Shown: positions 52,103 to 62,167, counted from the first letter of the stretch. The stretch is DNA of 62,644 bases from Pseudomonas frederiksbergensis (GCF_003732665.1 NZ_MOBP01000024.1:1-62644), one strand, 5' to 3'. Notes: generated by a model not told the origin, from the letters alone. A program made the numbers and translations.

Positions 52103-54529
52103 TTACCACTTGTAAGAAGCACTGGCGACGACGCTGCGTTGGTCGCCGTAGTAGCAGTAGAAACTGTCACAGGTGGAGATGTAGTCCTTGTCGAACAGGT
52201 TGGTGGCGTTCAGCGCCAACGACGCACCTTTGAGGCTGTTGTCGAGGCGGCCGAGGTCGTAATGCACCGAGGCGTCGAACACGGTGTAGGCGTCAGCCTT
52301 GCCCAGCCAGGTGTTGCCCTGGTCGCCATAGGTGTTGCCGGTGTAGCGCACGCCGGCGCCCACGCCGAAGCCGTCGAGCACGCCGGTGTGCCAGGTGTAA
52401 TCGGTCCACAGCGAGGCTTGCTGATTCGGCATCAGTTGCAGGCGATTGCCCTTGAAATCGCCTTTTTGCACTTCGGACTTGGCCAGGGTGTAGGCGGCGA
52501 TGACTTTAAGGTTGTCGGTCACGTCGGAAACGGCTTCCAGCTCCAGGCCCTTGACCTTCACTTCGCCAGTTTGGCTGGTGATAGGGATATCGGCCACGGT
52601 GGTGGTGACCGAGACGTTTTTCTGGGTCAAGTCATACACCGCCGCACTCAGCAACGTGTTGCTGCCCGGCGGCTGATACTTGATACCCAGTTCCCACTGC
52701 TTGCCTTCGGTCGGCTTGAACGAATCAGTCGGCGAACTGCTCGCGTTGCTGGTGGGCTGGAACGACTCGGCATACGACAGGTAAGGCACGAAACCCGAGT
52801 CGAAGACGTAGCTGATCGCTGCGTTGCCGCTGAATTTCTTGTTGCGATCAGTGTTGGTCGCGTCGGCCTTGTTGAAGTAGGTGGTGCCGGTGTGAATCCA
52901 GTCTTCGCGACCGCCCAGGGTCAGGCGCCATTGGTCGAGGGCCATCTGGTCCTGGACGTAGAGGCCGGTCTGGTTGGTTTTCTGATCGTAGTCGTAGAAC
53001 GCCGTGGAGCGCGCCGGACGTTCGATCGGCAGACCGTAGATCGGATTGTTCACGTTGGTGGCGGGGGCGCTGCCGAAGATCGAGGTGTAGTTGGAATTGG
53101 TGCGCTGGTGATCGAGGCCGATCAACAGCGTGTGGCGGATATCACCGGTGGCGAAATCACCCTGGAAATTGTTATCCACGGCGAACTGGCTGATGTCTTC
53201 GTCGACGCTGGTGGTGGTGCGCCCGACGTTACCCTGGTCGTCGACCAGGGTGAACGGGTACGAACCGACCGTAATGGCCTGGAACGACAGGTCGGTCTTG
53301 GTGTAGCGCAGGTTTTGCTTGAACTGCCAGACATCGTTGATGCGGTGTTCAAACGCGTAGCCCAGTGCGTAGTAGGTGCGGTCGTAGTATTCCCAGTTCG
53401 GGTCACCGAGGTTTTTGTGGTGGGAGATATCGCCGAACGGTGAATTGATTTTCGTGCCTTGCACCGGCAGGAACTGGCTGGTGATGCCGGTATCGTCGCG
53501 GGTGAATTGCGTGAGCAGGGTGAGCTTGGTGTCCGGGTCGATATTCCAGGTCAGGCTCGGGGCGATGTTGTAGCGCTTGTTGTCGATGTGGTCGATCTGA
53601 GTGCCGCTGTCGCGCAGCACACCGCTCAGGCCGTAGAGGAAGCGGCCTTCATCGTCGATCTTGCCGGTGCTGGCGAAGTTGATCTGGCGGTAGTTGTCGC
53701 TGCCGTATTGCAACTGGATTTCATTGCTCGACTCGGCGCTCGGGCGGCGGCTGACCATGTCCAGCAGGCCACCGGGCGGGGTCTGGCCGTAGACCGAAGA
53801 GGCCGGACCGCGCAGCAGGGCGAGGCGGTCCAGGTTCCAGGTTTCCTGTTTCGGCATGGCGTACACGCCTTTAGGCAGCGGCAAACCGTCGAGGAACTGG
53901 GTCGGTTCGAAGCCGCGCACCCGCAACCAGTCGGCACGGGTGTCGCTGCCGTAGCTGCTGGCAACGATGCCGGGCATGTAGCGCACGGCGTCGTCGAGGT
54001 TTTGAACCTTGCGGTCGTCCATCTGCTGGCGGGTGGCGACGGAAATCGAGCGCGGTGCTTCGACCAGCGCCGTGTCGGTCTTGGTGCCGGCAGCGGTGCG
54101 CGTGGCGACGTAACCTTCGACCGGGCCCCAGGCACTTTCAGCATTTTCCACACCAATCACGGCGGTTTCCGGCAACGCCATCACGCCCTCGGGCACGGCC
54201 ACCAGGCTGTAGGTGCCAGTGCTGCTCTGTTCCAGTTGCAGGCCGGTGCCGCGCAAGGCTTCGCGCAGGGCCGCAGTGGCGTCGAACTGGCCGTTGACCG
54301 GTGCCGAGGTCTTGCCCGCCGCCAGCGCCGGGTTCAGCGACAGCGCGAGGCCGGCCTGGCTGGCGATCTGGTTCAGGGTGCTGGCCAATGGTGCAGCGGG
54401 GAGGTTGTAAGCGCGAGCGCTGGATGCCTGTTCCGCGGCGATCAGTTGGCTGCTGGCCAGGGGGGCACAAAGGGCAATGGCGACCGCCAGCAAACTGGGG
54501 CGCAACAAGGTGTCGAGCGAACGGGACAT
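52103..54529 (-). CDS. fiuA: TonB-dependent ferrichrome-type siderophore receptor
   Basis: This 808-aa outer-membrane receptor has a signal peptide (about 1-32), an N-terminal STN signalling domain (about 38-115; ARAYNLPAAPLASTLNQIASQAGL) that talks to the FecR protein, a plug domain (EAPRSISVATRQQMDDRKVQNLDDAVRYMPGI) and a 22-strand barrel ending in YKW. Two Cys near the C-terminus (STCDSFYC) match FhuA/FiuA-type receptors. Gene order fiuI-fiuR-fiuA follows P. aeruginosa PA0472-PA0470. The siderophore is ferrichrome by analogy. Confidence 0.87.
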   Translation of the reverse strand: MSRSLDTLLRPSLLAVAIALCAPLASSQLIAAEQASSARAYNLPAAPLASTLNQIASQAGLALSLNPALAAGKTSAPVNGQFDATAALREALRGTGLQLEQSSTGTYSLVAVPEGVMALPETAVIGVENAESAWGPVEGYVATRTAAGTKTDTALVEAPRSISVATRQQMDDRKVQNLDDAVRYMPGIVASSYGSDTRADWLRVRGFEPTQFLDGLPLPKGVYAMPKQETWNLDRLALLRGPASSVYGQTPPGGLLDMVSRRPSAESSNEIQLQYGSDNYRQINFASTGKIDDEGRFLYGLSGVLRDSGTQIDHIDNKRYNIAPSLTWNIDPDTKLTLLTQFTRDDTGITSQFLPVQGTKINSPFGDISHHKNLGDPNWEYYDRTYYALGYAFEHRINDVWQFKQNLRYTKTDLSFQAITVGSYPFTLVDDQGNVGRTTTSVDEDISQFAVDNNFQGDFATGDIRHTLLIGLDHQRTNSNYTSIFGSAPATNVNNPIYGLPIERPARSTAFYDYDQKTNQTGLYVQDQMALDQWRLTLGGREDWIHTGTTYFNKADATNTDRNKKFSGNAAISYVFDSGFVPYLSYAESFQPTSNASSSPTDSFKPTEGKQWELGIKYQPPGSNTLLSAAVYDLTQKNVSVTTTVADIPITSQTGEVKVKGLELEAVSDVTDNLKVIAAYTLAKSEVQKGDFKGNRLQLMPNQQASLWTDYTWHTGVLDGFGVGAGVRYTGNTYGDQGNTWLGKADAYTVFDASVHYDLGRLDNSLKGASLALNATNLFDKDYISTCDSFYCYYGDQRSVVASASYKW

Positions 54530-54646
54530 ACAGCGGCTCCTGAAAGGGAATACTTCTCAATTGCCTAGGTGCCGGACGAGAATGCAAAAGTGATAGGGCT
54601 GGATGAAAATAATTTCGATTCAAGATTTTTGGAGTGGCTGCTGGCC

Positions 54647-54725
54647 TCTTCGCGAGCAAGCCCGCTCCCACAGTTGATCTGCGGCGAACACAAACCCCCT
54701 GTGGGAGCGGGCTTGCTCGCGAAGG
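54647..54725. repeat. REP pair between fiuR and fiuA
   Basis: Inverted cores ~30 bp apart with GCGGCGAACACAAACCCC between them. Confidence 0.9.
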
Positions 54726-54748
54726 CGTCAGATCAGACGCCAAAAATC

Positions 54749-55720
54749 TCAGGGCTTAACGTCAGCCTTCGCCACCGTCACCCACCACGCCGTGTGCTGT
54801 TCAATCTGCACCGGCAAGGTCGGCAGCAGCGCGCTCAACGCCTTGTCCGTGTCGTGCAACGGAAAGCTGCCGGTGATGCGCAAATCGGCAATCTCCGGCG
54901 CCACGCCCAGGTGCCCGCGGCGGTAGCGGCCGAGTTCATGCACCAGGTCTTCCAGGCGTGCGTTGTCCACCACCAGCATGCCCCGGGTCCAGGCATCGGC
55001 GCCGAGGTTGAGCGCGACGATTGGCCCCAGGCCATTGCTGCGCATGAGCACTTGCTGGCCTTCGCGCAGGATCTGTTCTTCCGGGCTCGATTCGGGATGA
55101 GCCGCCACCGCCGACTGCAACACGCTCAGGCGCGTGCCTTCTTCTTCGCGCTTGACCAGGAACCGCGTCCCCAGTGCGCGCAGGCTGCCTTCGCGGGTTT
55201 CGACGATAAACGGCCGGGCATCGCCATGGCCGGTTTCGACGAGGATTTCCCCGTCCTGAAGGATGATCCGCCGCTGCTTCTCATCGAAGCGCACATCCAC
55301 GGCGCTGTGGGTGTTGAGGTTGATCACCGTGCCGTCGGCCAGGCGCAGGGTGCGTTGTTCGCCGGTGGCGGTGCGTTGATCCGCCAGCCAATAGTCGACG
55401 GGCAGGTAACGATCCCCGGCGAACAGCGCCAAACCAATCACCGCAACCACACTGGCCAAGCCGCTGCCGAGCTTGCGCACGCGCCGCCGGATGCTTTCCC
55501 GCGATTGCAGCAACGCCGTGCGGGCCGGGCCGTTGGCGACGCTGAAGCGTTGGTCGAGCATGCCCAGTTGGCGCCAGGCCCGGGCGTGTTCTTCGTGGGC
55601 GGCGTGCCATTTGGCGAATTCTTCGCGTTCGATCGGGTTGCCGGAATCCAGGGACAGTTGCCAGGCAATCGCCGCATCCAGTACCTGGGCCGACACCGGT
55701 TTGGAACTGACCGGGCTCAT
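54749..55720 (-). CDS. fiuR: FecR-family transmembrane sigma regulator
   Basis: This 323-aa protein has an N-terminal DUF4880 domain (about 12-60; AIAWQLSLDSGNPIEREEFAKWHAAHEEHARAW), one transmembrane helix (about 85-103; GLASVVAVIGLALFAG) and a periplasmic FecR domain (GEQRTLRLADGTVINLNTHSAVDVRFD). It relays siderophore binding from FiuA's STN domain to the sigma factor. It overlaps the sigma gene by 4 bp. Confidence 0.9.
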   Translation of the reverse strand: MSPVSSKPVSAQVLDAAIAWQLSLDSGNPIEREEFAKWHAAHEEHARAWRQLGMLDQRFSVANGPARTALLQSRESIRRRVRKLGSGLASVVAVIGLALFAGDRYLPVDYWLADQRTATGEQRTLRLADGTVINLNTHSAVDVRFDEKQRRIILQDGEILVETGHGDARPFIVETREGSLRALGTRFLVKREEEGTRLSVLQSAVAAHPESSPEEQILREGQQVLMRSNGLGPIVALNLGADAWTRGMLVVDNARLEDLVHELGRYRRGHLGVAPEIADLRITGSFPLHDTDKALSALLPTLPVQIEQHTAWWVTVAKADVKP

Positions 55721-56235
55721 ACCGGCTCACCGTACAGCGCGATGTAGCATTGGCGAATGCCCTGGGCCAGGTATTGCCGCACGCGAGGCACCGAGACCCC
55801 GAGTTTCTCGGCGATTTCGGCGTGGCTCAGGCCATCGAGGCGGTTATAGAGGAAAGCCGCCCGGGCTTTGCTCGACAGTTTGCCGAGCAGGCGGTCGATG
55901 GCCTTGAGGTCTTCGAGGATCATTTGCTGCTCTTCCACGGACGGTTGTTCGCCTTCGGGAATCAGCATCAATTCGGTGAGGTAGGCCTGTTCCAGCGCGG
56001 CGCGGCGGAAATAGTCGAACAACAGGCCCTTGGCGATGGCCACCAGGAACGCCCGGGGTTCGCGGGGTTCCTTGAGCTCGTCACGACCGAGCAGGCGGAC
56101 AAAAGTGTCCTGGCTCAGGTCCTCGGCCCGTTGCGGGCAGGCCACATTGCGGCGCAGCCAGGCCAATAGCCAACCGCGATGGTCGCGATATAACGCACCA
56201 ACGAGCTCACTGTGGGGGCCTTGGACTGACGACAC
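55717..56235 (-). CDS. fiuI: ECF sigma factor of the FecI type
   Basis: This 172-aa iron-starvation sigma factor has sigma2 (LYRDHRGWLLAWLRRNVACPQRAEDLSQDTFVRLL) and sigma4 (LSSKARAAFLYNRLDGLSHAEIAEKLGVSVPRVRQYLAQG). It directs transcription of fiuA. A possible Fur site lies just upstream. Confidence 0.91.
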   Translation of the reverse strand: MSSVQGPHSELVGALYRDHRGWLLAWLRRNVACPQRAEDLSQDTFVRLLGRDELKEPREPRAFLVAIAKGLLFDYFRRAALEQAYLTELMLIPEGEQPSVEEQQMILEDLKAIDRLLGKLSSKARAAFLYNRLDGLSHAEIAEKLGVSVPRVRQYLAQGIRQCYIALYGEPV

Positions 56236-56263
56236 GTAGCATCACCGATTGGGAAGTGTTAAC

Positions 56264-56282
56264 TAACGAGAATTGTTCGCGA
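56264..56282 (-). promoter_or_regulatory. Possible Fur box upstream of fiuI
   Basis: TAACGAGAATTGTTCGCGA has partial symmetry around AGAATTGTTC, 29 bp before the sigma start, and resembles Pseudomonas Fur targets only in part. Confidence 0.3.
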
Positions 56283-56365
56283 TTGTGGCAGGAGCGGAGG
56301 AGGTAAGCAATTCGCGTTGGTCGGGAGGCCGCGGTGAGGGTATTCAGTGAGACCGCGTTATCGTT

Positions 56366-56434
56366 CTTCGCGGGCAAGCCTCGCTCCTACAGGGGAACGC
56401 ATTTCAAATGTAGGAGCGAGGCTTGCCCGCGAAG
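56366..56434. repeat. REP pair between fiuI and the exonuclease gene
   Basis: The GTAGGAGCGAGGCTTGCCCGCGAA subtype, same as at 45322, in inverted orientation. Confidence 0.9.
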
Positions 56435-56457
56435 GCGCCAGAACAGACGCCGCAGGT

Positions 56458-57165
56458 TCAGAACGAAGGCGCCCGCTGCCGCCGCTTCCACTGGCTGATC
56501 CGTTGCTGCAAATTCAACGGGCTGTGAATCTGCTGCTGCCGCGCCCGGCTGAACAAAATCAACGCCAACTCAGCCGTCGCCAAGGCATCGGCACTGGCGT
56601 TATGCCGCTCGAAGACTTCAAGCTTGAACCAGTCAATCCATTCATCCAGCCCCGCCTCACGGATATTCGCTTGCGGGCAGAGCAGCGGCGCGATGTCCGC
56701 TACATCCAGAAACGGATGCTGCAACTTGTAGCCAAGATGATCTTTCAGCGCCCGCCCAAGCATGTGTTGATCAAACGGCGCATGAAACGCCAGCACCGGG
56801 CTGTCGCCGAGGAATTCCATGAACTCCAGCAACGCTTCGGCCGGGTCGCTGCCGGCGGCAATCGCGCTCGGCCCCAGGCCATGGATCAACATGCTCGGCG
56901 CCAGTTTCATATCAACGCATTGCAGGGTGCGTTCGAACTGTTGGCTGAAATCAATCGCGCCGTCCTCGATCACCACCGCGCCTATGGACAGCACCCGATC
57001 CTTGTTCAGGTTCAGCCCGGTGGTTTCCAGGTCCAGCACCACCCAGCGCTGCTCCCGCAGGCTGCATTCGCGCAGCTCGGCGCCAATCGGCAAGTGTTGC
57101 AGGCGTAGTTGCAGGTCCTCGGCCAGCAGCGGCGTCGCCGGGCGCAACCAGGAAAACAGGCTCAT
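56458..57165 (-). CDS. DnaQ-like 3'-5' exonuclease
   Basis: This 235-aa DEDDh exonuclease has ExoI VVLDLETTGL (about 42-51), ExoII segment VLAFHAPFDQHML and ExoIII HNASADALATAEL with the catalytic His. It is translationally coupled (ATGA) to the DUF294 gene. Pairing of this exonuclease with a DUF294/CBS/cNMP protein is common in Pseudomonas and close relatives; the joint function is not known. Confidence 0.87.
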   Translation of the reverse strand: MSLFSWLRPATPLLAEDLQLRLQHLPIGAELRECSLREQRWVVLDLETTGLNLNKDRVLSIGAVVIEDGAIDFSQQFERTLQCVDMKLAPSMLIHGLGPSAIAAGSDPAEALLEFMEFLGDSPVLAFHAPFDQHMLGRALKDHLGYKLQHPFLDVADIAPLLCPQANIREAGLDEWIDWFKLEVFERHNASADALATAELALILFSRARQQQIHSPLNLQQRISQWKRRQRAPSF

Positions 57166-59096
57166 AGCTGATACCGCAAAGTCAGGCTGCTTTGCAGGCG
57201 TTGAGCCTGGCGCAGGGACTCACGCAGGATGCGTCGGTCCAGGTGATTGAGGCTGTCGGGATCGACGCGGTTGGAGTAGGGCAAATTCTCCCGGGTCTGT
57301 AGCTGATGTTGCTGCATGCGGGTTTGCTGGATGAAGTGATAAGCCTCTTCATACGCTGCGCCGTCCAGCCGATCGATGACTTCTTTTTCCACCAGTTGCC
57401 GGAAGCGTTCCTGGGTGTTGTTGGCTTCGATGCCATTGGCCAGGGCCAGCAAACGGGCGCCATCCACAAACGGCGTCAGGCCTTGGACTTTCAGGTCCAG
57501 CGTGGCTTTCTCGCCATTCTTGCGCGCCAGCACGAACTCGCGGAAACGTCCTACGGGCGGACGGTTGCGCAGGGCGTTCTCGGCCATCATCCGCTGGAAC
57601 AAACGGTTGTCCGCCACCTGATCGAGAATCCCCCGGCGCAGTTGCTCGCAACCTTGCTCGTCGCCCCAGACCACCCGCAGGTCGAAATAGATGCTCGAAC
57701 CCAACAGATTCTCGGGCGTCGCCTCGCGGATAAACGCCGCGAAGCGCCGCGCCCACTCGGCCCGGGACAAACACAGCTCGGGGTTGCCCGCCATGATGTT
57801 GCCCTTGCACAGGGTGAAGCCGCACAGCGCCAGGCTGTGGTTGATCTGCTGGGCGATGGGCAACAACTTGCCGCGAATCTCGGCGGCATGCGCCGCGTCC
57901 CGGGCTTCGAACAGAATGCCGTTGTCCTGATCGGTGTGCAGGGTCTGCTCGCGCCGACCTTCGCTGCCAAAGCACAGCCAACTGAAGGGCACGCCGGGGT
58001 CGCCTTTCTCGGCGAGGGTCAGCTCGATCACCCGGCATACGGTGTGGTCGTTGAGCAGGGTGATGATGTGAGTGATTTGGGTCGAGGACGCACCGTGGGC
58101 CAGCATGCGTTCGACCAATTGGCCGATCTCGCCGCGCAACGCCACCAGGTTTTCGACTTTCTGCGCGCTGCGGATGGTCCGCGCCAGGTGCACCAGGTCC
58201 ACCCGTTGCAGGGAAAACAGATCGCGCTCGGACACCACGCCGCACAGGCGGTGCTCCTTGACCAGGCAGACGTGGGCGATGTGCCGCTCGGTCATGGCAA
58301 TCGCCGCGTCGAAAGCGCTGTGGTCCGGGGTCAGGAAAAACGGCGCCCGAGTCATGTGGCGCTCGATCGCTTCGTTGAAGTCATTGATGCCTTGCGCCAC
58401 CACATGGCGCAGGTCGCGCAGGGTGAAAATACCCAGCGGTGCTTTGTGCTCGTCGACGATCACGATGCTGCCGACCTGCTGCTCATGCATCAGGGTCACG
58501 GCTTCACGCAGGGGCGTGGCCGGGCTGCACGTTACCGGGTGACGCATCGCCAGTTCGCCCAGCCGGGTGTTCAGGGAATATTGGGTGCCGAGGGTTTCCA
58601 CGGCTTTTTGCTGGACTTGTTGGTTGACCTGATCCAGCAGGCTGCTGACCCCGCGCAAGGCGAAGTCGCGAAAGGTGTTGGAGAGGGCGAACAGCTTGAT
58701 AAAGGCCAGTTTGTTCAGTTGCAGACAGAACGTATCTTCAGCGGCCAAGTGCTCAGTTCGAGTCGCCCGTTCCCCCAGCAACGCGGCAAGGGGGAAGCAT
58801 TCCCCTGTGGTGATTTCGAAGGTGGTTTCGGTGCCGCCCTTGGCCGTGTGCGGGCGCTCGCCCACCACCCGGCCCTGTTTGACGATGTAAAAATGCTCAA
58901 CCGGGCCGTCGGCAGGTTTGATGATGCTGTCGCCGGGAGCGTAGAAACGCAGCTGACATTGCTCCACCAGGTAGGCCAGGTGGGCATGTTCCATCTGATT
59001 GAAGGGCGGGAAACGCTGGAGGAATTGCAGGGTGCCCTGGATGTTCTGCAATACCGCGGTTTTCCCTGCCTGGGTGAAGGCATCCGCTTTACTCAT
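57162..59096 (-). CDS. cNMP-binding/CBS/DUF294 nucleotidyltransferase-like protein
   Basis: This 644-aa cytoplasmic signalling protein has a cyclic-nucleotide-binding domain (about 35-150; FYAPGDSIIKPADGPVEHFYIVKQGRVVGE), two CBS domains (about 185-300) and a DUF294 nucleotidyltransferase-like region with FGSEGRREQTLHTDQDNGI (GSxGRxE...DxDN active site) followed by its C-terminal partner domain. It is related to GlnD-type uridylyltransferases in the catalytic motif. The start MSKADAFTQAGKTAVL is preferred over M6 of the longer frame. Confidence 0.85.
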   Translation of the reverse strand: MSKADAFTQAGKTAVLQNIQGTLQFLQRFPPFNQMEHAHLAYLVEQCQLRFYAPGDSIIKPADGPVEHFYIVKQGRVVGERPHTAKGGTETTFEITTGECFPLAALLGERATRTEHLAAEDTFCLQLNKLAFIKLFALSNTFRDFALRGVSSLLDQVNQQVQQKAVETLGTQYSLNTRLGELAMRHPVTCSPATPLREAVTLMHEQQVGSIVIVDEHKAPLGIFTLRDLRHVVAQGINDFNEAIERHMTRAPFFLTPDHSAFDAAIAMTERHIAHVCLVKEHRLCGVVSERDLFSLQRVDLVHLARTIRSAQKVENLVALRGEIGQLVERMLAHGASSTQITHIITLLNDHTVCRVIELTLAEKGDPGVPFSWLCFGSEGRREQTLHTDQDNGILFEARDAAHAAEIRGKLLPIAQQINHSLALCGFTLCKGNIMAGNPELCLSRAEWARRFAAFIREATPENLLGSSIYFDLRVVWGDEQGCEQLRRGILDQVADNRLFQRMMAENALRNRPPVGRFREFVLARKNGEKATLDLKVQGLTPFVDGARLLALANGIEANNTQERFRQLVEKEVIDRLDGAAYEEAYHFIQQTRMQQHQLQTRENLPYSNRVDPDSLNHLDRRILRESLRQAQRLQSSLTLRYQL

Positions 59097-59355
59097 AACT
59101 ATTACCGCAGTCTTTTTTGAATTGTTGTTGTCGGATCGTTCAGCCATGGTCGGCCCCCGCACGCGGGGTGCCCATTGGACGTAAGTCTAGGTAGTCGGTG
59201 CTTTTGGCTATATTTCGGATATGCCCTACACATGCTGTTGGAAAACGTCTCGTTTTTCTTCTAGGAAATATTTCCGACGAAGTGCACATTGAAGCTCTGC
59301 TTAGCGATGTCTGACCACTGTGCTAGGGGATTGAATTGAAATCGTAGAGAAAGCC

Positions 59356-59802
59356 ATGTCCGACCACGATATTTTGAGTGACGCCGAGCGCGAGGCGCTC
59401 AGTGCGATCATGCTGGAACCTGATCTGCCGCCGCAGCGGGTGTTGATCGTCGATGACGATAAGGACGCCAGGGAGCTGCTGTCGGAGATTCTTGCGCTGG
59501 ATGGCATTCGCTGCATGACTGCCGCCAGTGGTGAGACAGCACTCAAGATGCTGGAAGAGAAGCCCTCGATTGGCCTGGTGATTACCGATCTGCGGATGGG
59601 GCATGTGGATGGTCTGGACTTGATCCGCCAAGTGCGTGAGTCGGTCCGGGCGGCGATGCCGATCATCATTGTGTCGGGCGATGCCGATGTGAAAGACGCA
59701 ATTGCCGCCATGCATTTGAGCGTGGTGGATTTCCTGCTCAAGCCTATTGATACCGGTAAGTTGCTGGAGTTGGTCAAGCATGAGTTGGGGATGGAGCCCT
59801 AG
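59356..59802 (+). CDS. Single-domain response regulator
   Basis: This 148-aa receiver protein has no output domain. After a ~25-residue N-terminal extension come the acidic pair (VDDDKD, about 32-37), phospho-acceptor D78 (VITDLRMG), Ser/Thr switch (IIVSGDA) and Lys in FLLKPID. The partner kinase is not nearby. It is divergent from the DUF294 gene, with 259 bp between, and convergent with glcB. Confidence 0.85.
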   Translation: MSDHDILSDAEREALSAIMLEPDLPPQRVLIVDDDKDARELLSEILALDGIRCMTAASGETALKMLEEKPSIGLVITDLRMGHVDGLDLIRQVRESVRAAMPIIIVSGDADVKDAIAAMHLSVVDFLLKPIDTGKLLELVKHELGMEP

Positions 59803-59820
59803 AGTAAACCTCCCCACATC

Positions 59821-59915
59821 CCCTGTGGGAGCGAGCTTGCTCGCGAAGGCGTCGTGTCAGGCAACAATGATGTCGACTGACACGACCCCTTCGCGAGCAA
59901 GCCCGCTCCCACAAG
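59821..59915. repeat. REPIN downstream of the response regulator
   Basis: The left core is the GGGAGCGAGCTTGCTCGCGAAGGCGTCG variant and the right core the canonical GCCCGCTCCC form. Confidence 0.92.
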
Positions 59916-59932
59916 GGACCGTGTTCACAAAC

Positions 59933-59971
59933 AAAAAAGGCCCTGATCCGAAGATCAGGGCCTTTTTTTTG
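59933..59971. terminator. Bidirectional terminator between the response regulator gene and glcB
   Basis: AAAAAAGGCCCTGATC pairs with GATCAGGGCCTTTTTTTT over a 4-nt loop. The A-run and T-run make it work in both directions for the convergent genes. Confidence 0.93.
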
Positions 59972-59989
59972 TGCGGCATCAGCGCTCAG

Positions 59990-62167
59990 TTACAGGCCAT
60001 TGGCAGCCTTGAACTCGCGACGACGACGGTGCAGCACTGGCTCGGTATAACCGTTCGGCTGCTTCGTCCCTTCGATCACCAGTTCGACCGCCGCCTGGAA
60101 GGCGATGTTGCTGTCGAAGTCCGGTGCCAACGGGCGGTACAGCGCGTCATTGGCGTTCTGGCGATCAACCACCGGCGCCATGCGCTTGAGGCTTTCCAGC
60201 ACTTGCTCTTCAGTGACGATGCCATGGCGCAGCCAGTTGGCGATGTGCTGGCTGGAAATCCGCAGCGTTGCACGGTCTTCCATCAGGCCAATGTCATTGA
60301 TGTCCGGCACTTTCGAACAACCCACGCCCTGGTCGATCCAGCGCACTACATAACCAAGAATGCCCTGGGCATTGTTGTCCAGTTCGTTCTTGATTTGCTC
60401 GGGCGTCCAGTTCGGATTGACGGCCAGCGGGATGGTCAGGATGTCATCCACCGAAGCGCGGGCACGCTTGGCCAGTTCGGCCTGACGGGCGAACACGTCA
60501 ACCTTGTGGTAGTGCAGCGCGTGCAACGCAGCGGCGGTCGGCGAGGGCACCCAAGCGGTGTTGGCGCCGGCCAGTGGGTGAGCGATTTTCTGTTCCAGCA
60601 TCGCCGCCATCAGGTCGGGCATCGCCCACATGCCTTTCCCGATTTGCGCGCGACCTTGCAGGCCGGTGCTCAAACCGATATCGACGTTCCAGTTCTCGTA
60701 GGCGCCGATCCACTTCTCAGCCTTCATGTCAGCCTTGCGCACCATCGGGCCGGCTTCCATGGAGGTGTGGATTTCGTCGCCGGTGCGGTCGAGGAAACCG
60801 GTGTTGATGAACACCACGCGCTCGCTGGCAGCCTTGATGCACGCCTTGAGGTTGACCGTGGTGCGGCGCTCCTCGTCCATGATCCCGACTTTCAGCGTAT
60901 TGCGCGGCAAGTCGAGCACGTCTTCGATGCGGCCGAACAGCTCGTTGGTGAACGCCGCTTCTTCCGGGCCGTGCATCTTCGGCTTCACGATATAGACCGA
61001 GCCAGTGCGGCTGTTCTTGCGCGAGCTGGTGCCGTTGAGGCTGTGGATCGCCGCAAGCGACGTCACCAAGCCATCGAGAATACCTTCCGGCACTTCGTTG
61101 CCCTGGCTGTCGAGGATTGCGTCGATGGTCATCAAGTGGCCAACGTTGCGCACGAACAACAGCGAACGACCGTGCAGGCTCAGTTCCTTGCCGTCGACAC
61201 CGGTGTAGGTGCGGTCGGCGTTCATGGTGCGGGTAAAGGTCTTGCCACCCTTGGAGACTTCTTCCGACAGGTCGCCCTTCATCAGGCCGAGCCAGTTGCG
61301 GTAGATCACCACTTTGTCATCGGCATCGACGGCGGCGACGGAGTCTTCGCAGTCCATGATGGTGGTCAGTGCGGCTTCCATCAGGATGTCTTTGACACCG
61401 GCAGCGTCGGTCTGGCCGACCGGGGTGCTGGCGTCGACCTGGATTTCGAAATGCAGGCCGTTGTTCTTCAGCAGGATCGCGGTCGGCGCCGAGGCCTCGC
61501 CGTGAAAACCGATCAACTGGGCATCGTTGCGCAGGCCGGTGTTGCTGCCACCTTTAAGGGCGACCACCAGTTTGCCGTCGACGATTTTGTAGGCGGTGGA
61601 ATCGACGTGAGTGCCGGCGGCCAAGGGCGCGGCTTCGTCGAGGAAGGCGCGGGCGAAGGCGATGACCTTGTCGCCGCGAACCTTGTTGTAGCCTTTGCCT
61701 TTTTCCGCGCCGTCCGCTTCGCTGATGGCGTCGGTGCCGTAGAGCGCGTCGTACAACGAACCCCAGCGGGCGTTCGAGGCGTTGAGTGCGAAACGGGCAT
61801 TCATCACCGGGACCACGAGCTGTGGACCGGCCATGCGGGCGATTTCGTCATCGACGTTTTGCGTCGTTGCCTGGAAATCGGCCGCTTCTGGCAGCAGATA
61901 ACCGATGTCTTGCAAGAAGGCTTTGTAGGCCACGGCGTCGTGTGCTTGCCCGGCGCGAGCCTGGTGCCAGCCGTCGATACGAGCCTGGATATCATCGCGT
62001 TTGGCGAGTAGGGCTTTGTTCTTCGGCGCCAGGTCATGAATGACCTTATCGGCACCGGCCCAGAACTTATCGGCGGTGAGGCCGGAACCGGGAATGGCTT
62101 CGTTGTTCACGAAGTCGAACAGGACTTTGGCGACCTGCAGGCCACCGACTTGAACGTGTTCAGTCAT
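59990..62167 (-). CDS. glcB: Malate synthase G
   Basis: This 725-aa monomeric isoform G condenses glyoxylate and acetyl-CoA to malate in the glyoxylate and glycolate routes. It starts MTEHVQVGGLQVAKVLFDFVN. Catalytic regions include RTMNADRTYTG, MDCEDSVAAVDADDK and GIMDEERRTTVNLKA; the C-terminal Asp segment is near LANWLRHG/ISSQHIANWL. Monocistronic here. Confidence 0.97.
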   Translation of the reverse strand: MTEHVQVGGLQVAKVLFDFVNNEAIPGSGLTADKFWAGADKVIHDLAPKNKALLAKRDDIQARIDGWHQARAGQAHDAVAYKAFLQDIGYLLPEAADFQATTQNVDDEIARMAGPQLVVPVMNARFALNASNARWGSLYDALYGTDAISEADGAEKGKGYNKVRGDKVIAFARAFLDEAAPLAAGTHVDSTAYKIVDGKLVVALKGGSNTGLRNDAQLIGFHGEASAPTAILLKNNGLHFEIQVDASTPVGQTDAAGVKDILMEAALTTIMDCEDSVAAVDADDKVVIYRNWLGLMKGDLSEEVSKGGKTFTRTMNADRTYTGVDGKELSLHGRSLLFVRNVGHLMTIDAILDSQGNEVPEGILDGLVTSLAAIHSLNGTSSRKNSRTGSVYIVKPKMHGPEEAAFTNELFGRIEDVLDLPRNTLKVGIMDEERRTTVNLKACIKAASERVVFINTGFLDRTGDEIHTSMEAGPMVRKADMKAEKWIGAYENWNVDIGLSTGLQGRAQIGKGMWAMPDLMAAMLEQKIAHPLAGANTAWVPSPTAAALHALHYHKVDVFARQAELAKRARASVDDILTIPLAVNPNWTPEQIKNELDNNAQGILGYVVRWIDQGVGCSKVPDINDIGLMEDRATLRISSQHIANWLRHGIVTEEQVLESLKRMAPVVDRQNANDALYRPLAPDFDSNIAFQAAVELVIEGTKQPNGYTEPVLHRRRREFKAANGL

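Noticed and set aside
49829..53443. A 1204-codon plus-strand frame across the GST, PepSY and fiuA genes
   Set aside because: It begins inside a REP element and runs antisense to three recognisable genes.
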